Below are positions 1-6,328 of a stretch of DNA of 6,336 nucleotides, piece by piece (position 1 is the first letter of the stretch; every line of letters begins with the position of its first letter). The DNA comes from Hyphomicrobiales bacterium. GTDB taxonomy: Bacteria; Pseudomonadota; Alphaproteobacteria; Rhizobiales; Aestuariivirgaceae. Both the position numbers and the translations under genes were made by a program. Under the pieces are notes generated by a model that saw only the letters and a list, made by a program, of their open reading frames with translations, had not been told where the DNA came from and searched no databases. The DNA lies in NCBI GenBank assembly GCA_003151375.1, contig PLXI01000152.1, positions 298 to 6,633 of the forward strand, in the 5' to 3' direction.

Positions 1-798
1 CACCCCGATGCCATTGATATTGTGGGCACGGGTGGCGATGCCTCGGGCTCATATAACATTTCAACATGTGCGGCGTTTATTGCGGCAGGCGCTGGCTTAA
101 AAGTGGCCAAGCATGGCAACCGCGCTTTATCCTCTAAGTCCGGTGCTGCTGATGTTTTGACGGCCCTCGGCGTGAAGATCGACATCGCACCTGAAACAAT
201 TTCGCGGTGTATAAGCGAAGCAAGCTTGGGCTTCATGTTTGCACCAGCGCATCATTCGTCGATGAAATTTGTGGGGCCAACGCGAGTGGAGCTTGGCACG
301 CGCACGATTTTCAATTTGCTTGGCCCATTATCAAACCCTGCTGGTGTTAAGCGGCAAGTTACTGGCGTATATTCAAAGGCTTGGGTTGAACCTTTAGCGC
401 AAGTGTTGAAGAATTTGGGCAGCGAAACGTGTTGGATTTGTCACGGCGAAGGCGGGATGGACGAAATTGTGCCCACCGGAACCACATGGATTAGCGAACT
501 TAAGGACGGGGTTATCCGATCGTTTGAGCTGACACCTGAGGCAGCTGGCTTGGCGCGTTCAAATCCTGATGATCTGAAAGGTGGCGATGCCGCGCATAAC
601 GCAGAGGCGCTTCGCCATGTGTTGGATGGTAAGCCTTCAGCTTTTGCTGATGCCGCATTGATGACAACGGCGGCGGCTTTAATCGTTGCTGGCAAGGAGA
701 CTGATTTTAAGCGCGCCACAGCAAATGCCCGAGATGCGGTGAAATCGGGTGCGGCAAGAAAAGCTTTGGCTAAGCTGATTGAGGTTTCAAACAGCTGA
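1..798 (+). CDS. trpD: Anthranilate phosphoribosyltransferase, 3' part (5' end outside window)
   Basis: TrpD transfers the phosphoribosyl group of PRPP to anthranilate, the second step of tryptophan synthesis from chorismate, in the cytosol. The frame is open from base 1 and gives 265 residues; family members are about 340 long, so roughly 75 N-terminal residues lie outside the window. Visible motifs, numbered from the first codon here, are the PRPP-binding glycine loop DIVGTGGD (6-13), KHGNRALSSKSG (37-48), the HHSSMKFVGPTRVELGTRTIFN stretch (84-105) and GMDEIVPTG (152-160), whose Asp-Glu pair matches the Mg-binding acidic pair of the family. The GTG at 22 encodes the Val of the conserved DIVGTGGD motif and is not the start. 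Its TGA overlaps the trpC ATG by one base (TGATG), indicating translational coupling. No damage is visible within the part shown. Confidence 0.97.
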   Translation, partial: HPDAIDIVGTGGDASGSYNISTCAAFIAAGAGLKVAKHGNRALSSKSGAADVLTALGVKIDIAPETISRCISEASLGFMFAPAHHSSMKFVGPTRVELGTRTIFNLLGPLSNPAGVKRQVTGVYSKAWVEPLAQVLKNLGSETCWICHGEGGMDEIVPTGTTWISELKDGVIRSFELTPEAAGLARSNPDDLKGGDAAHNAEALRHVLDGKPSAFADAALMTTAAALIVAGKETDFKRATANARDAVKSGAARKALAKLIEVSNS

Positions 799-1589
799 TG
801 ACAACCATCCTCGATAAAATTGCCACCTATAAGCGCGAGGAAGTGTCTGCCGCCAAGGCCAATGTGCCGGTGAATGCCTTGCGTGAATCGATCGCAACGC
901 AGGCTCTACCACGCGGGTTTTATACTGCACTGAAAGCCAAGCAAGCGACGGGCAAGTATGGGCTAATCGCTGAGATCAAAAAAGCTTCACCTTCAAAGGG
1001 TTTGATCCGCGCTGACTTTAATCCGCCAGTCTTGGCCAAAGCTTATGCCTTGGGTGGTGCCACTTGCCTTTCCGTGTTAACGGACAGACCTTCATTTCAA
1101 GGTGCGCCGGAATATCTCACACAGGCGCGTGCGGCATGCGCCCTGCCTGCATTGCGCAAAGATTTTATGTTGGACACTTATCAAGTGTTTGAAGCCCGTG
1201 CCTGGGGGGCCGATTGCATTCTGCTGATCATGGCAATGATTGATTATGCCCTGGCCGCAGAATTGGAAGATGCTGCAATGGCGCTCGGCATGGATGTGCT
1301 GATTGAGGTGCATGATGAGGCTGAACTCATCCGTGCGCTGAAACTCCGTTCACCGATGATTGGGATCAACAATCGCAATCTGCACAGTTTTGAAACGAAG
1401 CTTGAAACCACCGAGCAGCTGGCCCCCCTGGTCCCTAAAGGCCGCATGATTGTAACCGAGAGCGGCTTGTTTACACCTGCTGATCTTGCACGGCTTGCCA
1501 AAGTTGGCGCGAACACATTTCTGATCGGTGAAAGCCTGATGCGGCAGGATGACGTGACGGCGGCAACGAAGGCAATTCTTATTCAATGA
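798..1589 (+). CDS. trpC: Indole-3-glycerol phosphate synthase
   Basis: TrpC cyclises and decarboxylates 1-(o-carboxyphenylamino)-1-deoxyribulose 5-phosphate to indole-3-glycerol phosphate, the fourth step from chorismate to tryptophan. The 263-residue product is a complete monofunctional (beta/alpha)8 barrel with no fused TrpF. All catalytic residues known from the family can be placed: Glu59 and Lys61 in IAEIKKASPSKG, Lys121 in LRKDF, Glu170 in LIEVHDE, Asn191 in IGINNRNL, and Glu221-Ser222 in VTESG. The phosphate-binding end is intact (VGANTFLIGESLM, 236-248). The ATG overlaps the trpD stop by one base; a GAGG at 781-784 is a rather distant ribosome binding site, so coupling to trpD translation is likely. 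The gene overlaps moaC by four bases (ATGA). trpF is not in the window. Confidence 0.98.
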   Translation: MTTILDKIATYKREEVSAAKANVPVNALRESIATQALPRGFYTALKAKQATGKYGLIAEIKKASPSKGLIRADFNPPVLAKAYALGGATCLSVLTDRPSFQGAPEYLTQARAACALPALRKDFMLDTYQVFEARAWGADCILLIMAMIDYALAAELEDAAMALGMDVLIEVHDEAELIRALKLRSPMIGINNRNLHSFETKLETTEQLAPLVPKGRMIVTESGLFTPADLARLAKVGANTFLIGESLMRQDDVTAATKAILIQ

Positions 1590-2056
1590 GCAAGCTCTCT
1601 CATATCAATACTAAAGGCGAAGCCCAGATGGTGGATGTGGCGGGCAAAGAAGTAACCAGCCGCACAGCGGTGGCGAAAGCGTGCGTAGTTATGAAAGCCA
1701 GCACATTGAAATTAGTAAAGAGTGCCACAGCTAAGAAAGGTGACGTGTTGGCAACCGCGCGCATCGCTGGTATTCAAGCTGCCAAGAAAACGTCCGATCT
1801 CATACCGCTATGTCATCCACTGGCCATTAGCAAAGTGGTGGTGGATTTCAAACTGGCCGCGCGCCACATCGATGTAGAGGCCTTGGTGAAAGTGGAAGGC
1901 AAGACCGGTGTGGAGATGGAGGCCCTGACCGCATGCGCCGTTGCCTGCCTCACCATCTATGACATGGTGAAAGCGGTTGATCGGGGAATTGTGATTTCAG
2001 ATTTGCGGCTGGTTGAGAAATCCGGCGGCAAGTCTGGCACCTTCAAGGCGAAGTGA
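1586..2056 (+). CDS. moaC: Cyclic pyranopterin monophosphate synthase MoaC
   Basis: MoaC converts the 3',8-cyclo-GTP made by MoaA into cyclic pyranopterin monophosphate, the first stable intermediate of molybdenum cofactor synthesis. The 156-residue protein has the usual length and lines up with E. coli MoaC from the first residue (MSKLSHIN...GEAQMVDV), which supports the ATG at 1586. Signature stretches are KGDVLATARIAGIQAAKKTS (51-70), DLIPLCHPL (71-79), KTGVEMEALTA (106-116), TIYDMVKAVD (123-132) and KSGGKSG (145-151). The family's catalytic residues are present as Lys51, Asp126 and Lys129, with His77 in the CHPL motif. The start lies inside the trpC stop (ATGA), and there is no strong ribosome binding site of its own, so translation probably depends on trpC. 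moeA follows after one base. moaA is not in the window. Confidence 0.98.
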   Translation: MSKLSHINTKGEAQMVDVAGKEVTSRTAVAKACVVMKASTLKLVKSATAKKGDVLATARIAGIQAAKKTSDLIPLCHPLAISKVVVDFKLAARHIDVEALVKVEGKTGVEMEALTACAVACLTIYDMVKAVDRGIVISDLRLVEKSGGKSGTFKAK

Positions 2057-2057
2057 T

Positions 2058-3266
2058 ATGGCTTTGCTTGCCGTCTCAGAAGCTCTTGAGCGCATCTTAG
2101 CAGTAGCACGGGTGATGGGTGCAGAGACTGTGAAGCTGAGCGAGGCATTGGGCCGCATCACCGCAACAGACATAAAAGCAAAGCATAACCAGCCTCCGTT
2201 TCAAGCTTCCGCGATGGATGGTTATGCAGTGATGCATGATGATATTGCCACCCTGCCATCAAGCTTGAAATTGATTGGTGTGGCGGCTGCCGGACATGGC
2301 TTCAAAGGTGCATTGAAGCATGGCCAAGCGGTGCGCATTCTCACAGGTGCGCCATTGCTCAAGGGCGCTGACACGGTTGTGATCCAAGAAAATGTGACGG
2401 CGGTTGGTAATCAGATTACGGTGAATGAAATCACGACGCGGGGGCGCAACATTCGAGCCCTTGGTTTGGATTTCGCTAAGGGCACTGTTTTAGTTAGAGC
2501 GGGCACAAAACTTGGGGCTAGAGATATTGGCCTTTTGGCCTCTGGCGATCACGCGATGATCCGTGTACGGATGAAACCGCGCGTGGCGATCCTCACTACG
2601 GGTGATGAACTAGCCCTGCCTGGCGCCAAGCGCCGTGCCGATCAGATCAATTCCTCAAATTCATTTGCTCTGGCAGCTTTCGCCAAAGCTTGCGGCGCTG
2701 AAGTGATTGACCTTGGTATTATCAATGATGATCTAACAGCAATCACCGAGGCTATAAACCGCGCCAGCAAATCTGATGTGCTGATCACCACTGGTGGCGC
2801 ATCAGTTGGTGACCATGATTTTGTGCAAGAGGCGCTGCGCCGTGCTGGCGTAAAGATCGACTTTTGGAAAATTGCCATGCGGCCCGGCAAGCCTTTCATG
2901 TTTGGCACTAAAGGTAAGCTTCGTGTGTTGGGTCTGCCAGGCAACCCCGTGGCGGCGATGGTTTGCGTTCAGTTATTCTTAAAGCCCATGCTCGAGACCA
3001 TGTTAGGTATTGCAGCTTCACCAACGCCCACCATGGCGCGGCTGGGTGCTGATATTGGCGCAAATGACCAAAGGCAGGATTATCTTCGCGCCATTTTAAG
3101 CGTGAGTGAAGATGGGGCACGTATTGCCACACCAGCACCCAAACAAGACAGTTCTATGCAACGTGTCATGCAAACCGCAACTTGCCTTATCGTCAGGGAT
3201 GCTTTCGCTATGCCTGCCAAAATCGGCTCACTTGTGCCTATTTTGTTATTCCCTGATGGGGTGTAA
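2058..3266 (+). CDS. moeA: Molybdopterin molybdenumtransferase MoeA
   Basis: MoeA inserts molybdate into adenylylated molybdopterin to form the active molybdenum cofactor. The 402-residue product has the family layout: MoeA N-terminal region (about 3-165), the MoCF/MogA-like domain (about 175-312) and the small MoeA C-terminal domain (about 325-398). Motifs seen are QPPFQASAMDGYAV (45-58, with Asp54), TGAPLLKGADTVVIQE (96-111), ILTTGDEL (178-185, Glu184), DQINSSNS (195-202), TTGGASVGDHDF (244-255), MRPGKPFMFG (274-283) and GLPGNPVAAM (292-301). I chose ATG 2058, one base after the moaC stop, because it starts at the usual family N-terminus; an in-frame TTG at 2013 would add 15 residues lying inside moaC. 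An AAGGCGAAG stretch just upstream is a modest ribosome binding site. It is the last gene of the trp-moa block; lexA follows with its own promoter. Confidence 0.97.
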   Translation: MALLAVSEALERILAVARVMGAETVKLSEALGRITATDIKAKHNQPPFQASAMDGYAVMHDDIATLPSSLKLIGVAAAGHGFKGALKHGQAVRILTGAPLLKGADTVVIQENVTAVGNQITVNEITTRGRNIRALGLDFAKGTVLVRAGTKLGARDIGLLASGDHAMIRVRMKPRVAILTTGDELALPGAKRRADQINSSNSFALAAFAKACGAEVIDLGIINDDLTAITEAINRASKSDVLITTGGASVGDHDFVQEALRRAGVKIDFWKIAMRPGKPFMFGTKGKLRVLGLPGNPVAAMVCVQLFLKPMLETMLGIAASPTPTMARLGADIGANDQRQDYLRAILSVSEDGARIATPAPKQDSSMQRVMQTATCLIVRDAFAMPAKIGSLVPILLFPDGV

Positions 3267-3275
3267 CCGAAACAC

Positions 3276-3304
3276 TTGCAGAACTTAGCCAGAACGTGTA
3301 TGGT
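3276..3304 (+). promoter_or_regulatory. Predicted lexA promoter (-35 and -10)
   Basis: A -35-like TTGCAG at 3276-3281, preceded by C as in the CTTG core common in alphaproteobacteria, is separated by exactly 17 bases from a -10-like TATGGT at 3299-3304. Transcription would start near 3311, giving a leader of about 29 bases. Both hexamers are imperfect. Support comes mainly from the spacing and from the perfect SOS box lying inside the spacer, where a repressor would block RNA polymerase. Confidence 0.5.
3281..3295 (-). promoter_or_regulatory. SOS box (LexA operator), perfect GAAC-N7-GAAC
   Basis: On the + strand the site reads GAAC (3281-3284), seven bases, GAAC (3292-3295); on the - strand it is GTTC-N7-GTTC, the direct-repeat operator known for alphaproteobacterial LexA. 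It is a perfect match and sits between the predicted -35 and -10 of lexA, so autorepression is the obvious role. Confidence 0.85.
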
Positions 3305-3305
3305 C

Positions 3306-3320
3306 GTTTTGTATTTGTTC
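3306..3320 (+). promoter_or_regulatory. Second SOS-box-like site, GTTT-N7-GTTC
   Basis: GTTT (3306-3309), seven bases, GTTC (3317-3320) matches the GTTC-N7-GTTC operator with one mismatch and lies opposite in orientation to the first box. The two centres are 25 bases apart. This one covers the predicted transcription start, so it could strengthen repression. One mismatch makes it weaker evidence than the upstream box. Confidence 0.55.
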
Positions 3321-3327
3321 TGATTCT

Positions 3328-3331
3328 GGAG
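3328..3331 (+). promoter_or_regulatory. Ribosome binding site of lexA
   Basis: GGAG ends eight bases before the ATG at 3340, which fixes the lexA start. Confidence 0.75.
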
Positions 3332-3339
3332 TTACCGCC

Positions 3340-4041
3340 ATGCTCACCCGTAAACAGCTTGAACTTCTGCTCTTCATCAATGAGCGGCTGAAAGAAGAAG
3401 GCGTTCCGCCATCTTTTGAGGAAATGAAAATGGCTTTGGATTTGCAATCCAAATCAGGTGTCCACCGCCTTATTGTGGCGCTGGAAGAACGTGGCTTTTT
3501 GAGGCGCATGCCGAACCGCGCGCGTGCCCTTGAGGTGATTAAGCTTCCTGAATCTCATTCGCCGAGCTTGGCAAAAAAGAATGGTTTCACACCTAATGTC
3601 ATTCAAGGCTCTCTCGGTAAAGCCAGACCTGCAGCGGCGGCCAACGATTCAGCTTCGCGTGCCCATAGCATTCCCTTGATGGGGCGCATTGCTGCAGGCG
3701 TGCCCATTTCGGCTATTCAAGATCATACGGCCAATATCATGGTGCCGCCAGAAATGCTGGGCGGGGGTGAACATTTCGCTCTTGAAGTGAAAGGTGACTC
3801 GATGATTGAGGCTGGGATCTTTGAGGGTGACACGGTGGTAATCCGCAAAGGTGATGTGGCTAATAACGGTGATATTGTTGTGGCGCTGGTTGATGACGAA
3901 GAAGCCACACTCAAGCGTCTGCGTCGCAAAGGCGTTTCTGTAGCCTTAGAAGCTGCCAACCCGGCCTATGAGACACGAATCTTCGGGCCGGACAGGGTGC
4001 GTGTTCAGGGCCGCTTGGTGGGCCTATTGCGCAAGTATTAA
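3340..4041 (+). CDS. lexA: SOS repressor LexA (self-cleaving S24 family)
   Basis: LexA represses DNA-damage genes and is inactivated when RecA filaments stimulate its self-cleavage. The 233-residue protein has an N-terminal winged helix-turn-helix (about 1-66; KSGVHRLIVALEERGFLRR at 38-56 covers the recognition region), a linker (about 70-110) and a C-terminal S24 peptidase domain (about 111-233). The cleavage site is Ala119-Gly120 in GRIAAGVPI, the nucleophile is Ser154 in GDSMIEAG, and the general base is Lys192 in EATLKRL. The spacing from the cleavage-site Gly to the Ser (34) equals that of E. coli LexA. It is about 30 residues longer than the E. coli protein because of the linker, as is usual in alphaproteobacteria. 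It follows moeA by 73 bases that hold a promoter and two SOS boxes, so it can be expressed independently of the upstream operon and is probably autoregulated. Confidence 0.98.
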   Translation: MLTRKQLELLLFINERLKEEGVPPSFEEMKMALDLQSKSGVHRLIVALEERGFLRRMPNRARALEVIKLPESHSPSLAKKNGFTPNVIQGSLGKARPAAAANDSASRAHSIPLMGRIAAGVPISAIQDHTANIMVPPEMLGGGEHFALEVKGDSMIEAGIFEGDTVVIRKGDVANNGDIVVALVDDEEATLKRLRRKGVSVALEAANPAYETRIFGPDRVRVQGRLVGLLRKY

Positions 4042-4070
4042 AGCAAAGAAGCCCGAGCTTGCGCCCGGGC
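4042..4070 (-). terminator. Probable intrinsic terminator between convergent genes
   Basis: Bases 4051-4070 form a GC-rich hairpin: five pairs (GCCCG with CGGGC), an A-C mismatch, two more G-C pairs and a four-base loop. Read on the - strand it lies 30 bases after the lipoprotein gene stop and is followed by a T-rich tail (TTCTTTGCTTT) that runs to the lexA stop codon. On the + strand the tail is not T-rich at once: a second small hairpin (CCCT 4072-4075 with AGGG 4079-4082) comes before a pyrimidine-rich stretch ending in TTTT. It therefore best fits termination of the lipoprotein gene and may also serve lexA. Confidence 0.55.
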
Positions 4071-4100
4071 ACCCTTGCAGGGGGTTCTCTTCCGTTTTAA

Positions 4101-5549
4101 TTAGTTTGCTGCTGTAGCGGCATTTAAGAAGGTTGCTGGATCAAGTGCGGTTGCGCCTTTGCGCACTTCAAAGTGCAACTGAGCACTTTGCACAGCACCG
4201 GTCTGACCGACTTTGCCAATCACATCGCCGCGTTTTACGATGTCGCCCTTCTTAACCAGAAGGCTTGCGGCATGGGCATAGGCCGTTACATAACCGCCCG
4301 CATGGCGGATGAGCACGAGATTGCCATAGCCTTTGAGTTCATTGCCGGCATAGGCCACAACACCCGCATCAGCGGCCTGGATGTTAGTGCCTTCCGGCGC
4401 CATGATGTTAATGCCTTCATTCTTCATGCCGTTTGGCTTTGAGCCATAAGCTGAAATCACGCGGCCCCGCACTGGCCAACGCAATGAGAATGGTGCTTCG
4501 GCTTGTGTTGCATCGGCAACAGCGGCTGGTTTGGAACTATCGATGGATTCTTGATCTGCCGATTTGTCGGCAACGACTGTGTTAGCCGTATCGGTGGATG
4601 GCTTCACTGACTGGGCTGCGAGATCAGTCTTGCCTTCATCCTTAGCCGTGGCTTTGGCAGTTTTATCTGCACCAGCGGCAGGTATTTTCAACTTGCGGCC
4701 AAGTGGCAGGCTCTTGTCATGAGGCAGGCCATTGGCATCGGCAATCGCGAAAGCCGAGACCTTGAATTTGCGGCCCAGTGAGAAAAGTGTGTCGCCCTTG
4801 GCAACAACAACTTCATTGGCGCTTGCAACTGGCGCATCAGCTTGGGCTGTATCTTCAGCAAGCGGCGCAATTGGCTTGGCCATAGCAACGCGCGGTAAAA
4901 CCGGGTTCATTGTTCCGGGCACGGTCAATTCCGTTCCAGGAGCAACAGTGTAGGGAGGCTGCAAGTTATTGGCATCGGCCAATTGCTTGACGGTGATTTT
5001 GTTGGCTTTCGCAATGTCATAAAGGCTCATGCCCTCAGCAACAGTGATCGTGGGCTCCTTCTTCTTTTTAAATGGCTTGATGGCAGGCGTATTTTCACTA
5101 TCAGCAGCTTGCACACCTGTATCAATCACTGGTGATTTATAGACCGGTGCTGCACTTGCTGGCGCGTTATAAGCATATTTCGGTTGCACATAGGTTGGCG
5201 CGGCAGCAGCCACTGGGGCTTGATTGTAAGTCTTGGCATATGAGGCAGTATAATCTGGGGCCGCTGGCTTGGCCACCTGTGCATTGGCAACCGGGCTTTG
5301 CACTATGGCGTCACCGCCATTATCATTATCAGCCATATCTGAGGCCTGATAGGAATCGTCTACAACATGATGCTTTGGTTTCATCAGCGAGGCTGTGTAA
5401 ACCGGGTCAACATCTGAGGGGTTTGAATAGTTATTGGCGAAGCGGTCTACGCTATCGGAGCAGCCGGCTAACAGTATTGCGGCCACACTGGCCACTACAA
5501 GTTTCACCGATATAGCACCACCAAAGGCGCCTTGGGCAATTTTACGCAT
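4101..5549 (-). CDS. Lipoprotein with two LysM domains and a degenerate LytM/M23 domain (NlpD-like)
   Basis: Probable envelope lipoprotein that binds peptidoglycan and activates cell-separation amidases, by analogy with NlpD/EnvC. The start is ATG 5549: GGAG at 5557-5560 is seven bases upstream, whereas an in-frame TTG at 5555 is too close to it. The 482-residue product has a basic N-terminus, a hydrophobic segment and a lipobox LLAGC with lipidated Cys30, a Pro/Ala/Tyr-rich low-complexity region (about 45-160), LysM1 (about 166-211), LysM2 (about 245-290), an Ala/Lys/Asp linker, and LytM/M23 (about 354-474). The metal motif HxGxD reads NEGIN (377-381), and the HxH motif reads QLH (457-459); His426 (YAH) and His459 remain. 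Three of four usual zinc ligands are therefore missing, which argues against endopeptidase activity. Exact orthology (NlpD, DipM or another member) cannot be settled here, so no gene symbol is given. Confidence 0.9.
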   Translation of the reverse strand: MRKIAQGAFGGAISVKLVVASVAAILLAGCSDSVDRFANNYSNPSDVDPVYTASLMKPKHHVVDDSYQASDMADNDNGGDAIVQSPVANAQVAKPAAPDYTASYAKTYNQAPVAAAAPTYVQPKYAYNAPASAAPVYKSPVIDTGVQAADSENTPAIKPFKKKKEPTITVAEGMSLYDIAKANKITVKQLADANNLQPPYTVAPGTELTVPGTMNPVLPRVAMAKPIAPLAEDTAQADAPVASANEVVVAKGDTLFSLGRKFKVSAFAIADANGLPHDKSLPLGRKLKIPAAGADKTAKATAKDEGKTDLAAQSVKPSTDTANTVVADKSADQESIDSSKPAAVADATQAEAPFSLRWPVRGRVISAYGSKPNGMKNEGINIMAPEGTNIQAADAGVVAYAGNELKGYGNLVLIRHAGGYVTAYAHAASLLVKKGDIVKRGDVIGKVGQTGAVQSAQLHFEVRKGATALDPATFLNAATAAN

Positions 5550-5556
5550 ACGCAAA

Positions 5557-5560
5557 CTCC
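5557..5560 (-). promoter_or_regulatory. Ribosome binding site deciding the lipoprotein start
   Basis: GGAG on the - strand is seven bases before ATG 5549 but only one base before the in-frame TTG at 5555, so ATG 5549 is preferred. Confidence 0.75.
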
Positions 5561-5599
5561 ACTACTCACAAACTAAACTCACATGCTTGACGTTGACTG

Positions 5600-5614
5600 C
5601 GACAATCATCGTCG
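5600..5614. repeat. Short inverted repeat CGAC-N7-GTCG in the intergenic region
   Basis: CGAC at 5600-5603 and GTCG at 5611-5614 are inverted around seven bases, at the predicted transcription start of the lipoprotein gene. The arms are only four bases long. It could be an operator half-site pair or chance. Confidence 0.25.
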
Positions 5615-5618
5615 GAAC

Positions 5619-5658
5619 ATTTAATCAATTTCGCCTGAATGGGTTAAGTTTAGGTTTA
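5619..5658 (-). promoter_or_regulatory. Predicted promoter of the lipoprotein gene with CtrA-like box
   Basis: Read on the - strand, TAAA (5658-5655), seven bases, TTAAC (5647-5643) matches the CtrA consensus TTAA-N7-TTAAC with one mismatch. The second half overlaps a -35-like TTAACC (5647-5642), followed after 17 bases by a -10-like TTAAAT (5624-5619). Transcription would start near 5612, about 63 bases before the ATG. The layout, with the CtrA box over -35, is that of CtrA-activated promoters, but every element is imperfect in an AT-rich gap. Confidence 0.35.
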
Positions 5659-5689
5659 TGATGAACGGATTGGCTGAAAAAAATACTTT

Positions 5690-6328
5690 TCACTCTACTA
5701 CAACGGGCGTGCCAATTGGCGCTAACCCATAAAGTTCAATCACATCATCATTCATCATACGGATGCAGCCCGATGAAGTGGCATGGCCAATGCTCCAAGG
5801 TTGATCGGTGCCGTGGATGCGGTAGTCGGTTGTGCCAATGTAGAGGGCGCGCGCGCCTAGTGGATTGCCCGGCCCACCTTTGACAAAACTGGGAATGAGA
5901 TGGCCGTGTTCGGCCTCACGCTCAATCATCTCCGGCGGCGCACGCCATATGGGCCATTCAGCTTTTCGTGTAATGGTATTGCTGCCCGCCCAGGAAAAAC
6001 CCCCGCGACCCACTGAAACCGCATATTCAATAGCCATGCCACCAGACTCAATGAAATAGAGTTTGCGCAGTTTGGTTTTCACTAAAATTGAACCCACCGG
6101 CAAAGTTGAATCGAAGCTGAATTCGTGGCGCGTGATTTCTGGTGTCACATCATCGTCAGCTGCGATTGTTGGGGTTGGATCATCGCCCCCCACCTTCATA
6201 GCACCTGAAATGGAAAAGGGCTGAGCGTGGACGGTTTGCGAAAAGCCGCCGAGAATGAACGCCAAAACAAACGCGGGTAACTCAAATTTCAACGCCAACA
6301 ACTTCATCACATCTGCATTGCACAACAT
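5690..6328 (-). CDS. Exported L,D-transpeptidase (YkuD family); 5' end uncertain
   Basis: Periplasmic YkuD-fold enzymes use a catalytic Cys to form 3-3 peptidoglycan cross-links or to attach proteins to peptidoglycan. Counted from ATG 6328 the product has 212 residues: a signal peptide with a hydrophobic core at about 18-29 and a likely cleavage after VHA (35), a short acidic spacer (about 48-63), and the YkuD domain (about 78-211). The catalytic stretch has IHGTDQPWSIG (171-181) and SSGCIRM (185-191), with His172, the nucleophile Cys188 and Arg190; all key residues are present. The start is unsettled: ATG 6307 would give a more typical signal peptide (MKLLALK...), neither ATG has a clear ribosome binding site, and the frame is still open to the window edge. 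It is on the same strand as the LysM lipoprotein gene, 140 bases upstream, so the two envelope genes may be functionally linked but probably have separate promoters. Confidence 0.92.
   Translation of the reverse strand: MLCNADVMKLLALKFELPAFVLAFILGGFSQTVHAQPFSISGAMKVGGDDPTPTIAADDDVTPEITRHEFSFDSTLPVGSILVKTKLRKLYFIESGGMAIEYAVSVGRGGFSWAGSNTITRKAEWPIWRAPPEMIEREAEHGHLIPSFVKGGPGNPLGARALYIGTTDYRIHGTDQPWSIGHATSSGCIRMMNDDVIELYGLAPIGTPVVVE

Noticed and set aside
22..24. GTG as a possible start of trpD
   Set aside because: It encodes Val of the conserved DIVGTGGD PRPP-binding motif, and the frame is open to base 1 with family-like residues upstream, so the gene is cut by the window edge.
2013..2015. TTG as an upstream start of moeA
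   Set aside because: It would add 15 residues not typical of MoeA and overlap moaC by 44 bases; ATG 2058 right after the moaC stop fits better.
3322..3326. GANTC (CcrM methylation) site in the lexA leader
   Set aside because: Such sites also occur inside coding regions here (for example in trpC near 884), so a single one is not evidence of cell-cycle control.
5132..5515. 127-residue open frame on the + strand opposite the lipoprotein gene
   Set aside because: It is antisense to a well-supported gene, has no recognisable domain and a composition (many Arg, His, Leu, Tyr) typical of a shadow frame.
5553..5555. TTG as the start of the lipoprotein gene
   Set aside because: It is one base from the GGAG ribosome binding site, while ATG 5549 has ideal spacing.
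5586..5591. TTGAC-like -35 on the + strand in the gap between the envelope genes
   Set aside because: No matching -10 at proper spacing was found, and no + strand gene lies downstream of it.
5675..5692. Hairpin-like TGAAAA/TTTTCA with a T-run at the end of the L,D-transpeptidase gene
   Set aside because: The stem is six pairs, mostly A-T, and overlaps the stop codon; too weak to call an intrinsic terminator.
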